A stretch of DNA of 64,000 bases. Origin: Chelonoidis abingdonii (lineage: Eukaryota; Chordata; Testudines; Testudinidae). The position numbers and the translations under genes are program-made. This document shows positions 52,807 through 64,000 of the stretch, piece by piece (within the stretch, counting starts at the first letter, position 1; every line of letters begins with the position of its first letter). The stretch is from contig NC_133770.1 of the NCBI RefSeq assembly GCF_003597395.2, positions 84,673,694 to 84,737,693 of the forward strand. The letters run 5' to 3'. The notes under the pieces are model-generated. The model searched no databases. It saw only the letters and a list, made by a program, of their open reading frames with translations, and had not been told where the DNA came from.

Positions 52807-55090
52807 AGGCATAGCAGAATCCAGGTCTCCGTGTATTATAATAAAGAGCATTTTACTGAGAAGATATATAGCCTCATAAAAGTTAGACTTCGATTGGACA
52901 AACCACCTGTTGGCATTAGATCTCTACCTAACAATTTTTACCCAAGCCGAGCTGCAGGTTTTTGTCTTCGCTCAGTTTTTTAGTTTTGAAAATCAAAACC
53001 AATTTTGGTGGTTTCTCTCTCCATAATGTATGACGCATTCCAATGAGTACAATTTAACAGTGTTATTGTAAGGATTTTCAAAAGTAACTAGTAATTTTTG
53101 AGTGGTCAGTTTTTGGATACTTCAACCTGTGACAACTTAAAGGGGTCAGATTCGCAGAAAGTGCTGTACACCTTCCCTTTAAGGAGGACCTGACACGTCA
53201 GGAAAAACTATGAAAAGCAATCAATTTAGTAAGAATTTTTTTTCTAATTCGTAAAACATTTGCATTTTTCTTGCCCTAATCTTGAAAAACAGATTCTTTG
53301 TTGCTTGAAGGTTCGTCCAGATCTTTGAAATACGTGGATAAGAAGAGCTAGGCATCATTATTATTTTTGACATAGATCATCTACTTTTTTGGGGGGTGGG
53401 GAGGAATATTCAGAAGGGGACTCAGAGGAAGCAGCTCTCCATGAGGATTTTCTCACTGAAACCTACATTGTCCTGTTAGGGAAGTGGAGTTTGGCCCTGT
53501 TAACCTGGCAAATTCCCTCTACCTCTGCACAAGCTTTTTCACCATTGGAATGGGGCTGCACCAAAATGGGAAGATCTGATAAGGGAGAGTCCCCTTTGTG
53601 CAAGTCAGGAGGGAGGAGATGGGAAATCAGGACTGTAATTTACTATCTAGTCCCTCTGATGCCATCATTCCTTATCCCAATCCTAAACCTTTCATGTGGT
53701 GTCCCATAACAGTCAATCAGCATGTTATATACAGAGAATCTCTTTCCAAAAAATAAAGATTTCTTTTCATGTGAAGACCTTTAGTTAGAAATAGTAAGGA
53801 ATGACAGAAGACCAACGCATTTATGTCGTCTAACCTAAGTCTCTGCTATAATTCCAACATAATTAACTTCTCATTCTATAATTATGTTTAATATTTATAA
53901 AGCAATAGACTTATGTAGAACAAATATGACGTGAAATAATATATAAATATAATTCATCTGATTCTGATCTCATTTACACCCATATAATCCAAGACCAATT
54001 TGAGTAGGAGATGCAGGTGCTCAGCATCTCTGAAGTTTAAACTATTGTAATACTGCTGATACCCTCTTCTCATCTTTGACTTTGAAAATTCACTGATTTT
54101 TTTGAAGAATCTCTTCTCCCTTCTCCATCTCAGTTGGCCTAACAATCAAGTAGAAAAAGCATCGCTTTCTAGGTTATCTAGAGACAAGTATCTCTCAAGG
54201 TGTGTCTCCCCCTTGTCAATTATAGTTAGTTAACTACAGTTAAGATGACAGTATATTTAATATAGATGGATTTTACCTTTGATTAAGGAGGCAGGACTTT
54301 GTTTGGTATCTGTTCTACTGTGTCGTCTTCCTCTCTTGGTCACAGATGTGTCCAAATGGTCTATTCCCTTGGTGGTGGAGAAAGATGAGCGTTTGTGATA
54401 TATAGACTCCCAAAAGCTACAGAATAAGTATGGAGGCAAAACTGCTAGTTCAAGAGATAGTATAAGATAGATGAGTAAACAGGAAAAGATGAACATGAAA
54501 GGGTTTATAAATAGCTTCTGCGAGAAGGTATCTACCTCACACTCTCTGAAGTGAATAGGTCTACGCATGTGAGCAGGTGCTCTCCAGTGTGTGCAAGGAT
54601 TGCACAATTGACTGTCTTGCCTTTAGCAAAAAACAAACTGCTATGGCCACCTCCATAATAAAAACTAAGACCCCTTAAAACCTATGTCAGGGACAAGTAG
54701 TGCCAAAGTACTGCAAGTGTAAATTGGTGCAGCTTTGTTGAAGTCAATGGAATTACACCAGTTTAGAGCAGTTGAATGCCCAGCATGTAATTTCCAAAAA
54801 ATATATTTAGTTTCTATCTTGTAACTGATATCAGCCAACATGCTAGATCTAGCCAAGAACTGTTTTTACGCACCTGTCTATTAGTGTACAAACTTGTTTC
54901 AATGAGATACGAAATCACACACCTACACATCTCTTCAACCACTTTTGAAAACTCAGTTTTATTTAAAGTTGAGAGATTTACTTATTTGTTTGAGTACATT
55001 TTGCTGCAGGCAGTCCATGTCGTTTGAGACAAAATATTGGCCCAAGCAGAACCAGGATTGGCTTCAAATTATGATGGTTTTATATAGTGC
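52807..55090. other. Gene-free stretch upstream of the receptor
   Basis: Unique-looking, AT-rich. The 5' untranslated exon(s) and promoter of the receptor could lie here but cannot be placed from sequence alone. Confidence 0.4.
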
Positions 55091-55935
55091 TGTGTAATAA
55101 AGTAGGATGCCCTCCTGAGGACCTGGAATGGGAGGGTCACACACTGAGCCCTGGTGGGTGGGACCAGGGCCTAGTTGCCCCGCCCCCAGGAAGTGGGTGG
55201 GAGGGGCAGGAAGTATAAAAGGCGGCCCAGAAAGCTCCAGAGCAGAGGGTGCCAAGGGATTGGCCTTGGCCACCGAGGCCACTAGCTGATTCAGACCTGG
55301 AGGAAGCAGACAACTGGCCCGGACCACCCAGACTGCTGTCGGACTTGACCCCCAAGGGAGAAAACAATTGGCCCGGACCACCGACGGACCAGATCCCCAA
55401 AGACTTGCTTGTGGTCCCGGAAGCCGCCATCAACCTTGACCCCTCCTAACGGCAACAGGTACACCAAGAAGGGGAGTGTGGAAGTGGCCCAGGGGTAGCA
55501 GACCCCTGTATGGCTGCAACACTGACAGAGGATAAGTCAGCATGTTGCGGCGTGGATCCCCACTGACCCAGTGACAAAGCACTTTGTCACTGCTAGGGCC
55601 CTGGACCGGGACACAGTGGAGTGGGTGGGCCTGCGTCCCCTCTGCAATCCCAGCCCGGGGGTGGAAGTCTTCCCTTCCTCAGGCTGGAAGCCTGAGCCTC
55701 AGACTCTTTGCTGCCCTGCCTTGATCCAAGGCCTCGCTAACTGACTGTTTATTTGCCGCTCGGCCTGCACACAGGCCTGAGCCTCAGACTCTTTGTTGCT
55801 CCCCCCGATCCAGGGCTGAGGCCAATTGACTGTTTGTTTCCCACCCAGCCTGAGCACAGGCCTGGGCTCCAGCTGCGAGCAGAGACCACTTCGTTCCTCA
55901 CGGCGGCCAACGTATCAGTGACATAGTGAGGCAGG
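55091..55935 (+). repeat. GC-rich retroelement-like repeat, second copy
   Basis: Starts tgtaataaagtaggatgccc and contains gggcaggaagtataaaaggc with a TATA box (tataaaag, 55214-55221). A short tandem segment of about 51 bases (caattggcccggaccacc, 55300-55400) follows, then blocks shared with 18800-19100. The TATA box in a repeat suggests a retroelement promoter or LTR. No protein recognised. Confidence 0.6.
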
Positions 55936-57231
55936 GTGGAAGAATTAAAGATGGCAGAGTATGTGATGCTGGGATCTGGGATGAAGAGTGGAGAAAGGAG
56001 AGGAGAAAGATAAATTCAGGGTTGGAAAGTTAGAGTTTATGAGGGGAGAGAGTCAGATGGAGTTGTGAGATTAGACACAGGTACATGTTAGGTTAGAAAG
56101 TAGAGCTGGGTGACATTTTTGGTTGAAACATTTTTAGGCAAAAAAAATAATAATGCAGATTTGGCAATGCCAGAAAGGTTTGTGAATTCATGTTGGTTTC
56201 CCCAAATAGCTCACGGTAAAAAAAAATATCCACAAAATGTAAACTTTTCATTTTGACACTTTTAAAACCAATATTTAAATTCAAAACAATTTTTCATTTT
56301 GAAATTTCCTTCAGTTTTAAGACCCTCCCCCCCCCCAAAACCTAACACTTTAAACGTGAAACATTTCATTTCAGATTGAACAGTACACTTCATTCAACCA
56401 GGAAGGGTTTTTTATTTTTCAAAATGGTCAGTGAACCAACAAAGTCAGTCGTTTAGCTCCAGTAGAGAGATAGATTAATCATTGGCAAAAGGAGGTATTT
56501 AAAACTGTAGGAGCAGATCCAAGTCACCCAGGGAGCGAATAAGGTGGGGGAACAGGAGAGAGGAATGATGTTGCTGGCTGATCATGCTGCTTCTAGTCAG
56601 ACTGAAAGTGGAGAAAAATGTGTTAATCCACAAACCAGTAAGAAGAGGGAGTAAAAATAGGCAGGTCAATGAATGGTCATGGGTTGACGGGGAGGCCAAA
56701 CGCCGGTTTTCCAAAAATGAATCTGAAATGCTCTTGCTGTGCTTCTTTTGGTGGCACTGCCGATAGTGCAGCCTTACCCCTTAACGCTGGTCGAATTTAA
56801 TCACCCATCTAGAAGAACATCTCCAGATACTAGCACGTTATCAAGCTCATTGTGCTTTCCCTGTGAAGGGAAAACTTGTTTATAACAAAGCAATCAAGGA
56901 GCCACAGAGATACACAGCTCTGTTTTCTCCATCCTCTTACATCCCCACAGAATAAACTCAGTATTGGCAGCTTTGGGTTAAATTTGGATTCAGGTGGTAT
57001 GCTTCACTTTGTGTTCACAGCAACATGTCTGTAAGTCGCAGAAGAGAAGTGGATCACATGGACCAACCAAACACCAGGCTTCGCTGCTTCAGAAAAGACA
57101 TTTGTGACTGAATGGAAACATCCTAACTATCACTGATGGACAAGCCTCCTGGTTTGCCTTGTTTCCATAGTGGGCTCCGTTAAAATCTTGACATTCATTT
57201 ACACACTGCAGGAGCTGAAGATACTATGGTA
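55936..57231. other. Gene-free stretch
   Basis: AT-rich with aaaaa/ttttt runs; 56120-56420 has imperfect inverted words (catttt..aaaatg) suggesting an old MITE. Nothing firm. Confidence 0.35.
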
Positions 57232-57291
57232 TTTATCATAGATGATCATAATGGTCCCTTCTGACCTTAAAGTCTATGAGTCTATATTCCC
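57232..57291 (+). repeat. CR1-type 3' tail fragment
   Basis: tcataatggtcccttctgac then cttaaagtctatgagtctat, a CR1 family end. About 60 bases, heavily 5'-truncated. Confidence 0.65.
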
Positions 57292-57504
57292 ATTTTAATC
57301 ATAAGGAATACTGCAAGTGCTACAACCAAAGTAAATTTTTCATGGTAGTACATGTGAGGGGGCAGATCCTCAGCTGCTGTAAATCACTTTAGCTCATTGA
57401 AATCACTGCAATTTCACCCATTTACACAAGCTGACAATCTAACCTTACGCCCATTTATAGCTGTTGAGATTCTGAAATTCCGTAGAATTTTAATGGCACC
57501 CACG

Positions 57505-59181
57505 TAGAGTATAGAACCCTAGGGTTAGAAGGGATCACAAGGGTTATCTAGTCTACCCCTCTGCCAAGATGCAGGATTTGTTGTGTCTAAACCATCCAAG
57601 TCAGATGGCTATCCAGCCTCCTTTTGAAAACCTCCAGTGAAGGAGCTTCCACAACCTCCCTAGGCAGTCCTACTGTTCTTACAGTTAGGAAGTTTCCCCT
57701 GAGTTTTAATCTAAACCTGCTATACTCAGAACCCACTGCCCCTTGTTCTGCCCTCTGTGGCAAGAGAGAACAACTTTTCTCCTTTTTTTGTGTGGCAGCC
57801 TTTCATGTATTTGAAGACTGCGTTCATGTTCCCCTTTAATCTGTTCTTTTCCAAACTAAACTTTCCTTCACCCTTTTCTCATATGGCTTGCATTCCATCC
57901 CTTTGATCATCTTTGTTGCTCGCCTCTAGATCCTTTCTGTACATTGGTTGTTACCTGCACAAAATTCTCTATTACTCACACACTCAAGGGCACCCACCTT
58001 TGCCCAGTTCCTAGGGCTCAAGGTGTAACCCTCTTAATTCAGGCACCCCCACCCTTTCCCAGTTCCTAGGGCTCCAGGTGAAAAGCACCTAACTTTACCC
58101 CTCCGTGGGCTATGGGCTTTACTCCTCTGTGGGCTCCAGGCAAATACTCTTTCCTTGTGAACTCAGAGCAAATACCCTTTCCCTGTGGACTCAAGGCTTA
58201 ATTTTTTGCGGGCTTACCATGTCTTTTACCAGTGAAAGAGCCTTACACAATAATACACTACATAACCTCTATTTATTAACAATCACCAAAAACAGACTGC
58301 ATATGCTACACATGCAGTGCTCACCACTCCCAATAAGACAGATGAACTTTTCTTGATGGCAAGTCAGGATCAGGTCATCTGGGGGACTCCAGTTTCTGCA
58401 GAGTATCATTGGCAGAGTGTTGAGGATTTCACAACCACAACTATTGATAAGTAATTTCTTGACAGACAGGATGCTATCAAACTCAGTTTTCTTTAACCAT
58501 CTTAAAATCTGTTTCTTTATCTGGTGCTAGTGGGTGCCATTAGGCCAGAGTCTACTTTTTAAAGGCTTGATATTACATTATTGTAATGTAATTTAGATGG
58601 ACTGTGAAGATGTGACTTCCTGCTTCTCAGCTAATGGCTGCTGCTTGGCTGCTCTTTTAATCTGGTTGAAGATGAAGGCCTTAGGCTTTAGGCCTTACAA
58701 TATGGCTGCAGACAAAGGCCTTATCCTTACATGGTGACCAAAACTGGGGGCAAAAACACAGGGATTGCTGCCCCTTGCAGATTGCTGCCCCAAGCACCTG
58801 CTTGGGATGCTGGTGCCTGGAGCCGGACCTGCCTCTCTACCTCTAGCTTTGTGTCATCAGCAAATTTGATCAGTATGCTCTCTAGTCCTACATCCAGGTC
58901 ATTAATAAAGATATTAAACAACATTGAACCCAGAACAGACCCCTATGAACCCCATTTGAGATCTCCCTCCAAACTGATATCATTCCATTAATAGTTATTC
59001 TTTGTGGTTGTTTAACCAATCATGTATGCACTTAATGGTAGTTCCATCAAGCCCACATTTCTGCAACTTACTTATCAGAATGTCACATGGGACTGTGCCA
59101 AAAATTACATTGCTGACCACCAAAATGAGAACAGTTACTGTCAAAAGTTTTGGATTTTTAGGAAGACATTTAAATCCCATC
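57505..59181 (-). pseudogene. CR1 LINE, RT to 3' end, with an LTR inside
   Basis: Minus strand: the RT part (58995-59180) encodes VPCDILISKLQKCGLDGTTI, followed at 58848-58940 by LFNIFINDLDVGLESILIKF and ADDTK, the CR1 catalytic box. A foreign hAT-like piece (ttgctgccccaagcac, 58745-58835) follows, then an LTR (57949-58731), then the CR1 3' part to the tail at 57505. Some CR1 sequence between the RT box and the tail is missing. A long degenerate copy with several stops. Confidence 0.82.
57949..58731 (-). repeat. Solo LTR inserted in the CR1
   Basis: 783 bases; on the minus strand it starts TGTAAGGATAAGG (58731) and ends caGGTAACA (57949). Flanks tggt at 57945-57948 and 58732-58735 give an exact 4-bp duplication. 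CR1 sequence continues from one flank to the other. No internal genes. Confidence 0.75.
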
Positions 59182-59186
59182 TTCCT

Positions 59187-60025
59187 TGTCGCAGACTCAC
59201 AGGTCGTGCCCGCTCTTGGCCCTGTACAGTCCCTGGGAGGAACCCCTTTCAGTGTGACAGCCTTTCTCAGGGGTCCACTCTCTCTCTGGGGCTAAGCCCC
59301 TCTGTCTCCTGGAATCACACCTCTTTGAGCCTTAGCATGCCTGTCTCTTGCCGTGGGCCCCCTCAGGGAGTCCACTCGCTCTGGACCCCCGGGGCCTCCA
59401 CTCCCAGAGGGAATAATGAAACCCTGTTCTCTAGACCAGAGTGACTCTCAGCCAGAGTAAAACAGGACGGTATATTGAGCATCTGAACACAGCATAAGAA
59501 ACTCTCAGGGCCCTCAGGCCTGACCTCCCTCAGTACTGTACATCTAAGTCTCCCCTGCATCCAGGTAGGCTCTGCCTGCTCTCTCTCTCCAGTCCAGAGA
59601 CCCTGCGCTTTCCAGCTGGGCATTGGATATCACTGGTCCCAACAACTCCTCCTAATCCTTTGTCTTCTGTCCCATGTAAACAGGTCGCTGGGGCCCTCTC
59701 TCTTCAGTCCTTTGTTCCCCTCTTGCTGGAATTGGTTGTTCAGGTCACCGGGGTCCTGTCTCCTCAGCCCTTTGTGCTCCCACTGGCCAGAACCGGCTGA
59801 CTGCCAAGCTGGGGTGGGCCTCTTAGTCTCCACGTCACCAGTTGTTAGGGTTCCCCCTCTCCGGGCCATTGTCCAGAGATCCCAGCTGCTAGGCGAGGTC
59901 ACACCTGGTCCTCTGCAACAATAAACCCTCTCCCACCACCTTGTTAGACATGCAGCACACAGGAAAACTGAGGAGCACACACACTATTCATGTAAACCAC
60001 TACAAAAATCCCCAACTTCGTCACA
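59187..60025 (-). repeat. Solo LTR with 5-bp duplication TTCCT
   Basis: 839 bases; on the minus strand it starts TGTGACGAAGTTGGGG (60025) and ends GAGTCTGCGACA (59187). It is flanked by ttcct at 59182-59186 and 60026-60030. A solo LTR left by recombination between the two LTRs of a provirus is the simplest reading. It abuts the 5' edge of the CR1 at 57505-59181. Confidence 0.88.
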
Positions 60026-60540
60026 TTCCTACACAGTGATATAGAGTAGATTGGTTTTGTGACAGAAAGGAAATTGTGCTCCTGACAGCAGATGCTTTGA
60101 AGCATGTCTCTGTCCTCAAGCATTATAACTTTAGAAGCACTTAATATAGCTATCTAGGACTGGTATTTCTAAGGGTATGTCTACACTACGGGATTATTCC
60201 GATTTTACCTAAACTGGTTTTGTAAAACAGACTGTATAAAGTCGAGTGCACGCAGCCACACTAAACACATTAATTCGGTGGTGTGCGTCCATGTACAGAG
60301 GCTAGCGTTGATTTCCAGAGCGTTGCACTGTGGGTAGCTATCCTGTAGCTATCCTATGGTTCCCGCAGTCTCCCCTGCCTCTTGGAATTCTGGGTTGAGA
60401 TCCCAGTGCCTGATGAGGCAAAAAAACATTGTCGCGGGTGGTTCTGGGTACAGCCTCACCCCTCCCTCCATGAAAGCAGCAGACAACCGTTTCGCGCCTT
60501 TTTCCCTGGGTGAAGTGTGCAGACACCATAGCACAGCAAT

Positions 60541-61860
60541 CATGGACCCTGCTCAGATCAAGAATGCAGTCATGGACGTTATAAACACCTTTTGCGTTCT
60601 TGTGCAGTCTATGCTGAACCAGGACCTGCAAAGCCAGGAGAGGAGGAGGCAGCTACTGCAGCGCGGCGATGAGAGTGATGAGGACATGGACACAGAATTC
60701 TCTCAAATCGCGGGCCCCTGAACTTTGGAGATCCTGCTGCTAATGGGACAGGTTCTAGCCATTGAACGCCAATTTTGGGCCCGGGAAACAAGCACAGACT
60801 GGTGGAACCGCATAGTTTTGCAGGTGTGGGACAATTCCAGTGGCTGCGAAACTTTCGCATGCATAAGGGAACTTTCATGGAACTTTGTGACTTGCTTTCC
60901 CCTGCCCTGAAATGCCAGAATACCAAGATGAGAGCAGCCCTCACAGTGGAGAAGCGAGTGGCAATAGCCCTCTGGAAGCTTGCAAACACCAGACAGACTA
61001 ACTGGTCAGGGGATTCAATTTTTAGAGTGGGAAAATCTACTGTGGGGGCTGCTGTGATGCAAGTAGCCAAAGCAATCATTTAAGCTGCTGCTACGAAAGG
61101 TTGTGACTCTACCTGGAAACGTGCATATAGGTCATAGTAGATGGCTTTGCTGCAATGGGATTCCCTAACTGTGGTGGGGGCGATAGATGGAACCCATATC
61201 CCTATCTTGGTACCGGAGCACCCAGTACATAAACGCAAGGGGGTAATTTTCCATGGTGCTGCAAGCAGTGGTTGATCACAAGGGACATTTCAAAAACAAC
61301 ATCCACGTGGGATGGCCGGGAAGGGTTCATGACGCTCGCGTCTTCAGGAACATTAACTTTCGTTTAAAATGCTGCAGCAAGGGAATTACTTCCCAGACCA
61401 GAAAAATAACAGTTGGGGATGTTTTGAAATGCCTATAGTTATCCTGGGGGACCCCAGCCTACCCCTTGATGTCATGACTTATGAAGCCATACACTGGCAA
61501 GCCTGGACAGTAGTCAGGAGAGCTGTTCAACTACAGCTGAGCAAGTGCAGGAATGGTTGGTGTAGAATGTGCATTTGGCCTGTTTAAAGGCGCAGCTGGC
61601 GCACATTACTGACACGCTCAGACCTCAGCCAAACCAATGTCCCCTTTGTTATTGCTGCTTGCTGTGTGCTCCACAATCTCTGTGAGAGTTAGGGGAGACC
61701 TTTAATGGCGGGGTGGGGACGCTGAGCAAATCACCTGGCCGCTGATTACGTGCAGCAGCCAGACACCAGGGCGATTAGAAGAGCACATCAGGAAGCTGTG
61801 CGCAATCAGAGAAGCTTTTGAAAAAACTGAGTTTCATCACAGGCCAGGGTACGGTGTGAC
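60541..61860 (+). pseudogene. Harbinger transposase, second copy
   Basis: Starts MDPAQIKNAVMDVINTF (60542), with the acidic GDESDEDMDTEFSQ segment. The middle (60775-61083) reads WLRNFRMHKGTFMELCDLLS and RVGKSTVGAAVMQVAKAI before a stop. GAIDGTHIPI-type sequence (first catalytic Asp) lies near 61180-61205 in another frame. The GWPGRVHDARVF block is at 61310-61345 (second-Asp region in family order). An AFG-type Glu region near 61565-61600 is split by indels. At least six shifts. Residues here are closer to the family pattern than at 40.3 kb in GTHIPI. Confidence 0.82.
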
Positions 61861-61989
61861 TGTTGTGTTTGTTTCCCGTTGATGAACCCCTCCCTTGATT
61901 GACTCATTCCCTGTAAGCAACCCACCCTCCCCCTTTGATTACGGCTTGCTTAAGGAATAAAGTCACTATCGTTTAAAAATCAAGTACTC

Positions 61990-64000
61990 TTTATTAAGTC
62001 ATTATAAAAAGAGGGAGAGAGAACTTGACAAGGTAGCCCAGGTGTGGTTTGGGAGAAGGATAGAGGGAAGAAAAGGCCACTAAAATATTTTCAAAGTAAT
62101 GACAGCCTTTTGGTTGGCTGTCCACGGGGGTGGAGTGGGCAGGGTGCACGAAGCCATTCCCCCACGCATTCTTACACGTCTGGGTGAGGAAGATATGGAA
62201 CATGGTGAAGGGTGAGGTGGTTACACAGGGGCTACAGAGGCACTCTGTGACCCTGCTGCTGTTCCTGAAGCTCCACCAGACACATCGAAGGATATCAGTT
62301 TGATCTCGCAGCAGGGGCCCGCAGCATTGCATCCTGCCACTGCTGATCTTCCTGCCTACACCTCTGATCTTCCTCTGCCGCCACCTCTCATCTTGAGCGT
62401 ACTCTCCTCTCCTCAACATTTCGTCCCTCCTATCCTCATGTTGGTTTCCCCTTCTGTCCTCACGTTTCACTGGCATCTTTCCTGTAATTTGATACCACGT
62501 CCTTCCACTCACTCAGATGGGAGCTCTTTCATTATGAGTCACTTCCATGATTTCCGAGAACATTTCCCTCTCGTGTCTTTTTTTTTGCCACTGCCTTATC
62601 TGAGATAGCCTTCGGGATTGGAGTAGGGAGGCTTTGAAAAATTTTTTCAGCTGCATGAGGCGACCGAGGAAAAAAAAAGTAGAGAGAATGCATTTTAAAA
62701 GATACATTTTACAGAACAAATGCTTATACTCTTTCACGGTGAACAACACTATTCACCTTTACATAGCACTTGTGATTTCACTACAAGGTCACATTTTGCA
62801 TCTTACTATTGAGTGCCTGTGGCTCTGGGAAAAAGAAAATTGTTAGAGATCTCACAGATGCAGGTCCGCCGGCATTCAGAATTCAGCTTGCATGCGTCCA
62901 TGGTAAGCCATTGTCTTTCGGCTTCTGCAGCCTTCATATACCACACAGTGCCCTCCTTCCCATATACCAAGCAAATTCCAGCATTCATAGTGCCCTGCTT
63001 TTTATAAGCCTGTTCTTTAACATGCAGCAGCAGAAACCACCCCCCATCCAATTCTCTGGGATGATCATTTTACCCCCCCCCCACTGTGTGGCTGGTATCA
63101 TGGAAGATCACTGCTAAACACTCCTCTTTTTCCCCCACCGTGTGGCTGGTAGCAGGAAGATCCCTGCTAGCCAAATGCCCAAAAAAGCTCAGCACCATCC
63201 CCCCCCCCATCCCCTCCCTTCCCCTGCTTGGCTACCTGCAAGGAAGTATCTCTTTTAAGCAACAGGGCAAACAGCCCAGTAGGAATGGCCATCTCTGTCC
63301 CTTAATTAAATTCCTGAATTTCAACCAGGTTACCATGAACGATATCACTCTCCTAAGGATAACACAGTGAGATAAAGAACGGATTGCTTGAGGAACCATA
63401 ATAACCAGCAATCATTGGGACATCATGTGCAGCTAGGCTTGTCATGCAATGATACCAGATTACTTGCTACATGCATGGCGTGGTCAAGTGTCCTACCACG
63501 GAGGACGAATAAGGCTGCCCTGCCCAGAAACCTTTTCTGCAAAGGCTTTTGGAGTACCTCCAGGAGAGCTTCATGGAGATGTCCCTGGAGGATTTCGCTC
63601 CATCCCCAGACATGTTAACAGACTTTTCCAATAACTGTTCTGCCGCGCGAATGCATCCCAAGTCCTCAGGGCAAAATCAATCATTAAAAAACGCTTGCTT
63701 TTAAACCATGTTTTATATTTACAAAGGTACCACTCACCAGAAGTCACTTCTAACATGGCTTTCGCATTGTCTGGCTATGGCTTGGGAGGCAGCTGGGAGG
63801 GTAATTCTGTCTGCGGGGTGAGGAAAAGCTCCTGGCTGTTGGGCTAGAATGAGTGCTGTGTGATCTCTGCAAGCTCGTCCTCCTCTTCCTCCTCCTCATC
63901 TTCCCCATCTGCAGAGAATCCTCAGTCATGTGGGACTGAGATTACCACCCCCACCTCGGAATCCACGGACAGGGGTGGGGAACTGGTGGCGACCCCCCTA
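61990..64000 (-). pseudogene. Harbinger Myb-like protein, broken, with intron
   Basis: Minus strand. The C-terminal exon (61994-62749) shows the charged helix and LLRDQTDILR, comparable to 41297-41818. Region 62800-63840 is intron-like with a gcatg/catggtaagcc donor-type word also present at 41946 in the other copy. The N-terminal acidic run (complement of ctcctcttcctcctcctc at 63880-63900) begins the next exon and leaves the window before the SANT domain. Confidence 0.65.

Larger units (their letters stand above)
60173..64000 (+). mobile_element. PIF/Harbinger transposon, left part, runs off the window
   Basis: Left terminus GGGTATGTCTACACTACGGG at 60173, preceded by taa (60170-60172), the usual Harbinger target word. 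Transposase on plus (60541-61860), Myb-like protein on minus (61994 to beyond 63900). The right terminus is past the window end. It is the best evidence for the transposase-side end of this family. Confidence 0.87.

Noticed and set aside
58741..58835. A complete MITE inside the CR1
   Set aside because: Only one hAT-like end word was recognised; borders cannot be set.

Overview
The window reads as nuclear DNA of a hidden-necked (cryptodiran) turtle. The main evidence is a tRNA-derived SINE of the cryptodiran type at 32056-32217. Supporting evidence is many CR1 LINE pieces ending in the short ATTCTATGATTCT-type tail, turtle-like LTR, hAT and PIF/Harbinger families, and chemokine receptor genes. 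No prokaryotic gene organisation, CRISPR array, rRNA or functional tRNA was seen.

Host genes are few. One intact single-exon coding region on the minus strand (51333-52379) encodes a 348-residue CC chemokine receptor closest to CCR8. It is preceded by a splice acceptor and followed by an AATAAA about 440 bases past the stop. A second chemokine receptor, CCR2/CCR5-like and also on the minus strand (22265-22962), is a broken unprocessed pseudogene. Together they suggest the edge of a vertebrate CC chemokine receptor cluster invaded by transposons.

Layout: 1-4190 is the 3' part of a Ty3/Gypsy element whose integrase lies before its reverse transcriptase (Gmr1-like order) and which ends in a 3' LTR. 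4.2-8.0 kb holds small repeats and a CR1 fragment. 8.0-14.8 kb is a hAT transposon (ZMYM1-like transposase) split by a CR1 and by a 2-kb Harbinger. 14.9-21.6 kb carries a hAT MITE with a perfect target duplication, CR1, a GC-rich repeat with an internal minisatellite, and a DNA transposon with a nested LINE. 22.3-22.9 kb is the receptor pseudogene. 23.2-28.9 kb is a chromodomain Gypsy element, interrupted in RT by a small DNA transposon and in integrase by a solo LTR that itself carries a MITE. 29-39.6 kb has a 340-bp direct repeat pair, a 5'-truncated LINE with an exact target duplication, a SINE, MITEs and a solo LTR. 39.7-43.3 kb is a nearly complete Harbinger element (transposase plus, Myb protein minus). 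43.3-46.7 kb is LINE, two self-nested hAT MITEs and two LTRs. 46.7-57.2 kb is the quietest stretch and contains the receptor gene. 57.2-60.0 kb is a CR1 with one LTR inside it and another at its 5' edge. From 60173 to the end is a second Harbinger that runs off the window.

Most interesting are the nesting and junctions, many supported by target-site duplications visible in the sequence. They include a piece of hAT gene copied into the neighbouring CR1 at microhomologies, the integrase-first Gypsy, and a 340-bp repeat pair whose central ~100 bases are identical while its flanks differ by roughly 9%. All identities quoted are hand counts.
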